Origin: Devosia sp.
Lineage (GTDB): Bacteria; Pseudomonadota; Alphaproteobacteria; Rhizobiales; Devosiaceae
Direction: 5' to 3'
NCBI GenBank assembly: GCA_028290245.1
Contig: JAQGKG010000227.1
Span: forward strand, 1 to 5,086
DNA: 5,086 nucleotides
A model generated the notes under the pieces. That model saw nothing but the letters and a program-made list of their open reading frames with translations, did not search any database and was not told the DNA's origin. Positions 1 to 5,061 of the stretch are shown here, piece by piece. The stretch's first letter is position 1. Every line of letters begins with the position of its first letter. Made by a program: the position numbers and the translations under genes.

Positions 1-680
1 TGAACGGCCCCGATCTGCCCGATCCGACCATTCCGCTGCAGGCCCAGCATGGCGTCGACTATATCATCGATACGCTGATGGCTGCCGAGCCCGGCACCGT
101 CACGCTTTGCACGCTCGGCCCGCTGACCAATATCGGCATGGCATTGGTCAAGCAGCCCGCCATCGCCGAGCGCATCCAGGAAATCGTCATGATGGGTGGC
201 GCCTATTTCGAGGTCGGCAACATCACGCCCGCCGCCGAATTCAACATCTATGTCGATCCCGAAGCCGCCGATGTCGTGCTGCGCTGCGGCGCCCCCATCA
301 CCATGCTGCCGCTCGACGTCACCCACCAGATCCAGTCGACCCCCGAGCGCCTCGCCGCCATCAAGGCTATTGGCAACAAGTCCGGCGAGGCCGTCCACGC
401 CATGCTGACCTTCTCGGAAACCTTCGACCTGCAGAAATACGGCTGGTCCGGCGCGCCCCTGCATGACCCCACCGTCATCGCCTACCTGCTGCAGCCGGAC
501 CTGTTCACCGGCCGCCACTGCAACGTAACCATCGAAACCGCCAGCGAACTCACCGTCGGCATGACCGTCACCGACTACTGGCACGTCACCGGCAAGGTCA
601 AAAACGTCAACTACCTCCGCAACGGCAACGCCGACGGCTTCTACAAACTCCTAACCGAACGCCTGTCCCGCCTGCCCTGA
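1..680 (+). CDS. Nucleoside hydrolase (inosine-uridine preferring type), 5'-truncated by window edge
   Basis: The reading frame is open from the window edge (first full codon at position 3) to TGA at 678-680. The ATG at 78 is internal, because the family pattern continues upstream of it. About 225 residues are present, against roughly 310 for the family. The missing N-terminus would carry the Asp-rich calcium-binding motif. Conserved blocks, numbered from the internal Met at 78, are TLGPLTNI (12-19), MMGGA (38-42), then GNITPAAEFNIYVDPEAA (47-64), where the AEFN residues line the ribose pocket. PLDVTHQ follows at 78-84, and HDPTV at 129-133 holds the catalytic-site His and the last calcium-ligand Asp. 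These enzymes hydrolyse the N-glycosidic bond of nucleosides to ribose and base in cytoplasmic salvage. The base preference (purine, pyrimidine or general) cannot be read from this fragment. No signal peptide can be assessed. The family call is firm and the substrate is open. Confidence 0.93.
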   Translation, partial: NGPDLPDPTIPLQAQHGVDYIIDTLMAAEPGTVTLCTLGPLTNIGMALVKQPAIAERIQEIVMMGGAYFEVGNITPAAEFNIYVDPEAADVVLRCGAPITMLPLDVTHQIQSTPERLAAIKAIGNKSGEAVHAMLTFSETFDLQKYGWSGAPLHDPTVIAYLLQPDLFTGRHCNVTIETASELTVGMTVTDYWHVTGKVKNVNYLRNGNADGFYKLLTERLSRLP

Positions 681-710
681 GCCGCGATCCCGCGAAGCAC
701 ACCGGCAGAG

Positions 711-745
711 TTCCTCCCGCTATCAGGGGGAGGTTAGGTGGGGGT
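711..745 (+). repeat. Palindromic G/C-rich intergenic repeat, copy A
   Basis: CCTCCC (713-718) pairs with GGGAGG (728-733) around a short loop, followed by TTAGGTGGGGGT. The reverse complement of the window's last 35 bases matches it at about 27 of 35 positions, and four of the differences lie together in the loop. It lies 30 nt after the nucleoside hydrolase stop. A transcript hairpin could protect or end that mRNA, but there is no U-tract, so it is not a classical intrinsic terminator. It is best read as one copy of a dispersed intergenic element. Confidence 0.7.
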
Positions 746-775
746 ACCCGACAAGGACTCTTGCACACCCGCCAC

Positions 776-797
776 CTTGGCAAACTCACGTGCCAAG
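776..797. promoter_or_regulatory. Dyad operator candidate upstream of the LysE-family exporter
   Basis: CTTGGCA (776-782) and TGCCAAG (791-797) form a perfect 7-bp inverted repeat around an 8-nt spacer. The half-site centres are about 15 nt apart, close to one and a half helical turns, which would suit a dimeric regulator. No U-run follows, so a terminator is less likely. It sits 35 bp before the exporter start and overlaps a weak promoter candidate. LysE-type exporters are often controlled by an adjacent LysR-type regulator, but none is seen in the window and the binding protein is unknown. Confidence 0.45.
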
Positions 798-805
798 CCT
801 AGTGT
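777..805 (+). promoter_or_regulatory. Possible sigma-70-like promoter for the exporter
   Basis: TTGGCA (777-782, five of six bases of the -35 consensus) is followed after 17 nt by TAGTGT (800-805, three of six bases of the -10 consensus). A transcript would start near 812, leaving a leader of about 20 nt with GAGG at 821-824. The -10 element is weak, so this is only a candidate. The -35 element is the left arm of the dyad at 776-797, so a bound regulator would block or reposition polymerase. Confidence 0.3.
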
Positions 806-832
806 CCGGCTCCGAAAACTGAGGCTGTCGCC

Positions 833-1444
833 ATGGACCCCATCACCCTCCTCACCTTCACCATCGCCTATGCCATCGCGGTCCTCGTCCCCGGTCCCGG
901 CGTCGCGGCCGTGGTAGCCCGCGCACTCGGTGGCGGCTTCAAGGGCGCCTTTCCCATGGTGCTGGGAATCCTCGCCGGTGATCTGCTGTATTTCGTTTTC
1001 GCGGTGTTCGGCCTTGCGGCCATCGCCACCTACTTCGGCCCGATCTTCGTCGTCGTCCGCTGGGCCGGCGCGTCGTATCTGCTATACATCGCCTACAAGT
1101 TCTGGACTGCCCGCCCCGGTTCCGAACAGATGAGGCCCAAGAACGAGGATTGGCTGAAGACCTTCCTCGCCGGCTTCTCGCTGACCATGGGCAATCCCAA
1201 GACTATCGTCTTTTACCTGGCCATCCTGCCCACCGTCATCCCGCTCGACCAGATGAACCCCCTCGCCTTCGCGGAACTCACCTTCATCGTCGTCGTCGTC
1301 CTGTTGATCATCGGCTGCGGCTATGCCTGGCTCGCCTCCGCCGCCCGCGAAATGTTCCAGAGCGAACGCGCACTCGGCCGCCTCAACAAGACTGCCGGCG
1401 CCATGATGGCCACCGCCGCTGGCCTCGTGCTGTTTCAGCACTAG
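833..1444 (+). CDS. LysE/RhtB family amino-acid exporter
   Basis: This is a 203-residue inner-membrane protein, the usual length for LysE/RhtB transporters, which export amino acids or their derivatives using ion gradients. Family marks are an N-terminal hydrophobic segment ending in VPGPG (19-23), a glycine-rich stretch GGGFKGAFPMVLGILAGD (33-50), YLLYIAYK (82-89) and LTMGNPKTIVFYLA (117-130) with the conserved Asn-Pro-Lys. About six membrane segments are visible by eye, near 4-24, 40-64, 69-90, 117-137, 147-168 and 187-201, with a polar loop at 94-109. The ATG at 833 is preceded by GAGG (821-824) at 8-nt spacing, and no better in-frame start exists upstream. It stands alone between a nucleoside hydrolase on the same strand and a convergent minus-strand gene, whose stop overlaps its own in CTAG. 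The substrate (lysine, homoserine, threonine, leucine or other) cannot be inferred. Confidence 0.93.
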   Translation: MDPITLLTFTIAYAIAVLVPGPGVAAVVARALGGGFKGAFPMVLGILAGDLLYFVFAVFGLAAIATYFGPIFVVVRWAGASYLLYIAYKFWTARPGSEQMRPKNEDWLKTFLAGFSLTMGNPKTIVFYLAILPTVIPLDQMNPLAFAELTFIVVVVLLIIGCGYAWLASAAREMFQSERALGRLNKTAGAMMATAAGLVLFQH

Positions 1445-1641
1445 CTGCGCGGCGAATAGGTCTCGAGTAGCCATGCAATCATCGCCGACCTATCAACCAG
1501 TTCGGGATGCGCCGCCGGTCGCGCAAAACCATGCCGCGCCAGCGCAGCCGTCAGGGCTATAAACCGGTTCTGTGGGTTGACGACGGCGAGCGTGCTATCG
1601 GCGATTTGGTCCGCGAGGGTCTTGGACAGTCGTTTTGTCAC
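1441..1641 (-). CDS. Possible small protein of unknown function (66 aa)
   Basis: I do not recognise this protein. It opens with GTG at 1641-1639, preceded by GGAG (1650-1647) at 5-nt spacing, and the only other in-frame Met is residue 54, so the GTG is required. About 68% of codons end in G or C, which fits coding use in a GC-rich genome, and composition is balanced without shadow-frame signs such as Arg/Pro runs. Its C-terminal helix-like stretch DRSAMIAWLLETY (50-62) is amphipathic. No membrane segment or signal peptide is seen. It lies 45 nt after the acetyltransferase stop on the same strand, with a palindrome in between, and its TAG overlaps the TAG of the convergent exporter. It could be the last operon gene, a separately controlled small gene, or a chance reading frame in a 242-nt gap. 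Confidence 0.42.
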   Translation of the reverse strand: MTKRLSKTLADQIADSTLAVVNPQNRFIALTAALARHGFARPAAHPELVDRSAMIAWLLETYSPRS

Positions 1642-1668
1642 GATGGCTCCAAAATGGGGACCATACTG

Positions 1669-1683
1669 TTAGCAGTGTGCTAA
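1669..1683. promoter_or_regulatory. Operator-like palindrome TTAGCA-GTG-TGCTAA
   Basis: A perfect 6-bp inverted repeat with a 3-nt spacer lies between the acetyltransferase stop and the possible 66-aa gene. A second small palindrome, ACTG-TTAG-CAGT (1665-1676), overlaps its left arm. The arms are only moderately GC-rich and no U-run follows on either strand, so this is not a typical terminator. The form resembles 15-bp dyads bound by small dimeric repressors of the TetR or MarR type, but no such regulator is in the window. On the minus strand TATGGT (1665-1660) could be a weak -10 element for the 66-aa gene, with no clear -35. Confidence 0.4.
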
Positions 1684-1686
1684 AGC

Positions 1687-2469
1687 TCAGCCTAGCTCCA
1701 GGCTCGAAATCCCGAACACCCGGTCCATGTCCAGTTTTGGTGCCGGCCCGCGATACATCCGCGTCGTCCGGAAGCCCGGCACAAACCCCAGCGTCTCCAG
1801 CCTGTCGAGGAAATTGGTCTGCCTAGCCGGCACATCTATCTGCACCGCACCCTCGACCCGCCCTAAAAGCTCCATTGCATCAATAACATCAGCCGCAAAC
1901 AGCGGCCCCACCTTCTGCCCTTCCGTGCAGGCCCGAACCACCCCAAAGCCAGCCCTGGTACGCCAAGCCCGGTTCGGCGCCGCAATCCACTGCGTCAGAA
2001 ACCCGTCTCGTGCCGCTGGAAAAACATCCATACCGCGCACGCCATCCAGGCTGTCGACCGGCGTCGCCAATGACGGCACTGCTAGCAAAGTGCCACTCAT
2101 CCGCACCGTCTCATACGCCGCCACAAAACCCATGCTGGCATAGTTGGATTGCTGCTCTGGCACGCCATCCAGCCCCACGGTTCGTGAGCCGAGGTAGTGT
2201 ATCCCGGCGTCCCAAACGGCACGCCCATGCCCCTGCCCGCGCCAGTCCGGATGGCAGATGTAAAGCCCGATGAAACCAAACTTTTCATCATAAGCCACGG
2301 CCGCAATCGCCGCGACCATCACGCCATCCACGAACGCACCCAGAAACCCATCCGGGTCCGCGGCCTGAAATGCCTTCGCATCCTCCAACCCCGGGTTCCA
2401 ACCTTCAGCCGCGGCCCAGTCGAGCAGCGTCTGAATCCCGCCCAGATGCAGCACCCTGATAACCCTCAT
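1687..2469 (-). CDS. Two-domain GNAT family N-acetyltransferase (YitH-like)
   Basis: This is a 260-residue cytoplasmic protein with two parts. Residues about 1-125 are a GNAT fold: EGWNPG (22-27), a strand FGFIGLYICHPDW (64-76), then the acetyl-CoA pyrophosphate loop RGQGHG (77-82) followed by helix AVWDAG. GLDGVPEQQSNYASMGF (99-115) is the family's distal motif. Residues about 130-260 resemble the extra C-terminal domain (Acetyltransf_18 type) that follows GNAT in this subfamily: TEGQKVGPLFA (182-192), a late GF motif (228-229) and the ending VFGISSLELG. GNAT enzymes move acetyl from acetyl-CoA to amines; this subfamily has few known substrates. Its ATG (2469-2467) overlaps the racemase stop as ATGA, with GGAG (2484-2481) 11 nt upstream, so it is probably translated by coupling to the racemase. 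The family is clear and the substrate unknown. Confidence 0.9.
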   Translation of the reverse strand: MRVIRVLHLGGIQTLLDWAAAEGWNPGLEDAKAFQAADPDGFLGAFVDGVMVAAIAAVAYDEKFGFIGLYICHPDWRGQGHGRAVWDAGIHYLGSRTVGLDGVPEQQSNYASMGFVAAYETVRMSGTLLAVPSLATPVDSLDGVRGMDVFPAARDGFLTQWIAAPNRAWRTRAGFGVVRACTEGQKVGPLFAADVIDAMELLGRVEGAVQIDVPARQTNFLDRLETLGFVPGFRTTRMYRGPAPKLDMDRVFGISSLELG

Positions 2470-3200
2470 GCAGGCGCAAACTCCGACAGCGCCCCAATGT
2501 AAATCTTGCTCACTGGCGGCGCATACGTCCCGCGCTTGCTGGTACTCAACCCCAACCCCACCAGCGCCTCAGCCTGTTTGACCGCCGCGCCCACGCCATC
2601 TATCACCGGGATTCCAAATTCCCGGCTCAGCGTCCGCGCCAGGTCGGCCATACCGGCACAACCCAGCACAATCGCCTCGGCATTATCCTCATCAATCGCC
2701 CGCGCAATCTCGCTGCGCAGCTTGTCGCGCGCACCCGAATTGGGGTCTTCCAGCGACAGTACCGAAATATTGGCGGCCCTGATCTTCGCTCGCCCGGTCA
2801 TCCCATAGCGATGCGACAACTCCTCGATCGGCACCCGCGAGCGTTCCATCGTCGTCACCACGGTAAACCGCTTGGCGATGAAACTCGCCGTCACCATTGC
2901 CGCCTCGCAAATGCCTATCACCGGTATCCGCGCCATGGCCCGCGCCGCGTCCAGCCCGGTATCGTCAAAACAGGCTATCACCGCCGCCTGCGCGCCCTCA
3001 CGCTCTGCCCGGCCGATTTCCAGCAACAGCCCCGGCAGCGCAAACGCCTCGTCGTAATAGCCCTCGATAGAAACCGGCCCCATCGTCGAGGTCACCGCCA
3101 CGATCTCGGTACCCGCCCCAGCAGCACCGCGCGCCGCATCGGCAATCGTCGCAGTCATGCTGGCGGTCGTATTGGGATTTATGACGGCAATACGGGTCAT
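2466..3200 (-). CDS. Asp/Glu/hydantoin racemase family protein
   Basis: This is a 244-residue cytoplasmic, cofactor-independent racemase of the Asp/Glu/hydantoin racemase superfamily, at full family length. The N-terminus RIAVINPNTTASM (3-15) is the typical opening. The two catalytic cysteines sit in IACFDDTGLDAAR (75-87, Cys77) and IVLGCAGMADL (177-187, Cys181). The same pair lies near 76-79 and 181-184 in characterised hydantoin and allantoin racemases, so catalysis should be intact. PVIGICEAAM (93-102) and IPVIDGVGAAV (197-207) are further conserved blocks. These enzymes deprotonate and reprotonate a stereocentre. Spacing and sequence favour a hydantoin- or allantoin-like substrate over free Asp or Glu, though 5-substituted hydantoin and allantoin cannot be told apart here. 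The ATG overlaps the permease stop as ATGA with no good Shine-Dalgarno, which suggests translational coupling. No hydantoinase or carbamoylase is visible in the window. Confidence 0.92.
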   Translation of the reverse strand: MTRIAVINPNTTASMTATIADAARGAAGAGTEIVAVTSTMGPVSIEGYYDEAFALPGLLLEIGRAEREGAQAAVIACFDDTGLDAARAMARIPVIGICEAAMVTASFIAKRFTVVTTMERSRVPIEELSHRYGMTGRAKIRAANISVLSLEDPNSGARDKLRSEIARAIDEDNAEAIVLGCAGMADLARTLSREFGIPVIDGVGAAVKQAEALVGLGLSTSKRGTYAPPVSKIYIGALSEFAPA

Positions 3201-4015
3201 GCGCGTGCCCGCTTGCGGCCAATGAAGAGGATGATGCCGAGCGTCACGAGAATGACGAGAAACGAGAACAACGTCGTCACAGTACCCAGCGCATAGAGCA
3301 CGGGCGTCGTGACATTGGTGGTCATGCCGTAGATTTCGAGCGGCAGCGTATTCGAACTGCCCGAGGTCATCAGCGTCCGCGCAAACTCATCATAGCTCAG
3401 CGAAAAGCCGAACAGCCCGACGCCGATCAAGCTGGGCGCGATCATCGGCAGCACCACATGATAAAATGTCTGCCACGAGCTGGCACCCAGATCGCGCGCC
3501 GCTTCCTCGTAGCTCGGCGAAAAACGGTTAAACACTGCGAACATGATCAGCACGCCGAAGGGCAGCGTCCAGGTCAGGTGTGCGCCGTAGCCGGAGCTGA
3601 ACCAGTTCGGCCGCCAGCCCAATTGCTGGAACAGCACGCCGATGCCCAGCGATACGATGATCGAGGGTACGACCAGGCTGGCGACCGTCAGATAAAACAA
3701 CGGGCTCGCCCCGATGAACTTGCGCCGAAACGCTAATCCCGCGAGCAGCGACACCAGCACGGTCGCCGCCATCACCATCAGACCTAGCATGAACGAGCGT
3801 CCGAAGCTGGCGCCGAAGTTGCCGACTGCCTGGGTCTCAAACAGGTTCTGAAACCAGCGGAACGACACGCCATTGAGCGGGAAGGTCAGCCCGCCGCGTG
3901 GCCCCTGGAAGCTGAGGATGAACACCGCGAACAGCGGCCCATAGAGGAACAGCACGAAGACGACGAAGAAAGCTGCAAGAAAGAAGAAAGAAGCTGGCCG
4001 CTTTTCTGCATGCAT
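3197..4015 (-). CDS. ABC transporter permease, PotC-like
   Basis: This is an inner-membrane subunit of an ABC importer, 272 residues, typical for PotC-type permeases. The start is ATG at 4015-4013, because AAGGAG (4029-4024) lies 8 nt before it. A TTG at 4021 is in frame but only 2 nt from that site. Membrane segments by eye are near 10-35, 73-95, 106-130, 147-163, 193-208 and 240-265. The cytoplasmic EAA loop that docks on the ATPase is EEAARDLGASSW (170-181), ending in VVLP (187-190). SLSYDEFART (205-214) corresponds to a block conserved in spermidine/putrescine-type permeases. Upstream it is separated from the other permease by 2 nt, and downstream it overlaps the racemase by ATGA. The class also carries opines, 2-aminoethylphosphonate, iron and other solutes, so the PotC likeness gives the fold, not the substrate. 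Confidence 0.93.
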   Translation of the reverse strand: MHAEKRPASFFFLAAFFVVFVLFLYGPLFAVFILSFQGPRGGLTFPLNGVSFRWFQNLFETQAVGNFGASFGRSFMLGLMVMAATVLVSLLAGLAFRRKFIGASPLFYLTVASLVVPSIIVSLGIGVLFQQLGWRPNWFSSGYGAHLTWTLPFGVLIMFAVFNRFSPSYEEAARDLGASSWQTFYHVVLPMIAPSLIGVGLFGFSLSYDEFARTLMTSGSSNTLPLEIYGMTTNVTTPVLYALGTVTTLFSFLVILVTLGIILFIGRKRARA

Positions 4016-4017
4016 TC

Positions 4018-4875
4018 TCAAAGCTCCTTGCGAATGTCGACGATGCGCAAAATGCCCGCGACCATGAACAACACCAGCACCAGCAGCACGATGGCATTGG
4101 CCGCAGCCGCCGGATATTGCAGCAGCGACATCTGGTTACGCATCATCAGCGCCACCGAAGCGCTCTGTCCGCCGCTCATCACCTGTACGGTCGAGAAATC
4201 AGCCATAACCAGCGTCACGACGAAGATTGAACCGATCGCAATGCCCGGTTTGGCCAGCGGCAGGATGACGTTCCAGATCACCTGCCAGTCTTTCGCGCCC
4301 GCATCGCGAGCCGCCTCCACCAGTGATTTATCGATACGCATCATGGTGTTGAAGATCGGCGTCACCATGAACAGCGTGTAGAGATGCACCATGGCCAGCA
4401 CCACCGCGAAGTCCGAATACAGCAGCCACTCCACCGGTTGATCGACGATCCCCGCCCCCACCAATCCGGAATTGATCAACCCATTCCGCCCCAGCACCGG
4501 GATCCAGGAGATCATGCGGATGATATTCGAGGTGAGGAACGGCACGGTGCAGACGAGGAACAGGATCATCTGCGTCGTAGCACTGCGGACGTGGAACGCC
4601 AGGAAATACGCGACCCAGAAGCCGATAAACGCCGTGATCGCCCACACCATGGCCGCGAATTTCAGCGTATTTCCATAGGTTTTCCAGGTGACCCAGGAGC
4701 CGAGCGTTTCGGCATAGTTGAAGGTCAAGAAGCCCGGATACATGCCGGCAAAATCATAGTCCCAGAAGCTGACGACCAGCAGCAGCAGGATCGGAATGGC
4801 GAGGAAAAAACCAAGGATAAGCAGCAGCGGCGTCGCCTGAATGTAGGGCGTAGCGCGTGCGAGTAGGTTGTTCAT
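4018..4875 (-). CDS. ABC transporter permease, PotB-like
   Basis: This is the first permease of the heterodimer, 285 residues. The chosen start is ATG 4875-4873, giving MNNLLARATPYIQ, which reads as a normal short cytoplasmic N-terminus, with AGGAGAAGGA (4890-4881) just upstream. An in-frame ATG at 4947 would add 24 residues, but these are encoded inside the intergenic repeat, are rich in Arg and Gly, and lack a ribosome site. Membrane segments by eye are near 14-36, 72-94, 102-117, 154-173, 211-228 and 259-277. The EAA loop is EAARDAGAKDW (187-197), ending in ILPLAKPG (204-211). TVPFLTSNIIRMISWIPVLG (110-129) matches the conserved PotB central region. The partner is the permease just downstream. 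A binding protein and an ATPase are expected but are not between 4876 and 5086, so they should lie beyond the window or elsewhere. Confidence 0.93.
   Translation of the reverse strand: MNNLLARATPYIQATPLLLILGFFLAIPILLLLVVSFWDYDFAGMYPGFLTFNYAETLGSWVTWKTYGNTLKFAAMVWAITAFIGFWVAYFLAFHVRSATTQMILFLVCTVPFLTSNIIRMISWIPVLGRNGLINSGLVGAGIVDQPVEWLLYSDFAVVLAMVHLYTLFMVTPIFNTMMRIDKSLVEAARDAGAKDWQVIWNVILPLAKPGIAIGSIFVVTLVMADFSTVQVMSGGQSASVALMMRNQMSLLQYPAAAANAIVLLVLVLFMVAGILRIVDIRKEL
4024..4029 (-). promoter_or_regulatory. Shine-Dalgarno site that sets the second permease start
   Basis: AAGGAG on the minus strand lies inside the last codons of the first permease gene. It is 8 nt from ATG 4015 and only 2 nt from TTG 4021. 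This chooses the ATG and means the two genes are separated by 2 nt instead of overlapping. Confidence 0.8.
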
Positions 4876-4880
4876 GCTGA

Positions 4881-4890
4881 TCCTTCTCCT
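4881..4890 (-). promoter_or_regulatory. Strong Shine-Dalgarno site for the first permease
   Basis: AGGAGAAGGA on the minus strand ends 5 nt before ATG 4875 and offers two purine-rich cores, AGGAG and AAGGA. It fixes the start at 4875 and rules against the upstream ATG at 4947. A small dyad CTGC-GAAT-GCAG (4900-4889) touches its first bases and could slightly mask it. Confidence 0.8.
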
Positions 4891-4932
4891 GCATTCGCAG
4901 TCGTCACCCTCCCCCTTGCGGGCTTGAGAGCG

Positions 4933-4945
4933 GCCCCCATGGGGC
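4933..4945. repeat. Small hairpin GCCCC-CAT-GGGGC
   Basis: Perfect 5-bp G/C stem with a 3-nt loop, directly abutting the larger perfect hairpin at 4946-4970 with no spacer. The two could stack coaxially in RNA. It is part of the composite repeat. Confidence 0.5.
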
Positions 4946-4970
4946 AAAATCGCTCCAGCGGAGCGATTTT
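4946..4970. repeat. Perfect 11-bp hairpin AAAATCGCTCC / GGAGCGATTTT
   Basis: Two perfect 11-bp arms (4946-4956 and 4960-4970) flank the loop AGC. The stem ends in A/T pairs, so on either strand the transcript carries a GC core followed by UUUU. This is a short, bidirectional terminator-like shape. Transcription entering the operon from beyond 5086 would cross it 71 nt before the permease start. It could be a weak terminator or attenuator, an mRNA-stabilising stem, or simply the core of the repeat. Confidence 0.6.
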
Positions 4971-5011
4971 AGTGAGCAAGGCCATGAGAGCTGCGCTCGA
5001 ATGGCACGGTC

Positions 5012-5061
5012 AGGGTGGGGGTGGGTTGGCCCCAGTATCGGGGCTAAGCCACCCCCCACCT
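5012..5061. repeat. Long imperfect hairpin, 22-nt arms
   Basis: Left arm 5012-5033 and right arm 5040-5061 surround the 6-nt loop AGTATC and match at about 18 of 22 positions. The loop-proximal part, TTGGCCCC against GGGGCTAA, pairs fully if one G-U is allowed. The stem is very GC-rich. It is part of the composite repeat, not a gene. Confidence 0.6.

Noticed and set aside
107..466. 119-aa frame inside the nucleoside hydrolase
   Set aside because: Arg/His/Ala-rich shadow typical of an out-of-frame reading in GC-rich DNA.
711..745. Intrinsic terminator for the nucleoside hydrolase
   Set aside because: The stem is present but no U-run follows. It is better explained as a dispersed repeat, since a second copy lies at 5050-5086.
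1082..1474. 130-aa minus-strand frame antisense to the exporter, with a run of Asp
   Set aside because: Composition is the complement of the exporter's hydrophobic Val/Ile codons, so it is a shadow. No ribosome site or family resemblance was seen.
1638..1664. Eight-codon leader frame (ATG 1664 to TGA 1638, minus strand) whose stop overlaps the GTG of the 66-aa frame
   Set aside because: The GTGA overlap is suggestive, but there is no ribosome site before the ATG and the peptide is not of an attenuator type. Probably chance.
4016..4021. TTG start for the second permease at 4021
   Set aside because: The Shine-Dalgarno AAGGAG is only 2 nt away. ATG 4015 has ideal 8-nt spacing.
4384..4866. 160-aa plus-strand frame antisense to the first permease
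   Set aside because: Rich in His, Arg, Gln and Asp as expected for a shadow of a membrane-protein gene, and it has no recognisable domain.
4876..4947. 24-residue N-terminal extension of the first permease from ATG 4947
   Set aside because: It is encoded by the repeat, has no ribosome site and is unlike permease N-termini. ATG 4875 has a strong Shine-Dalgarno site.
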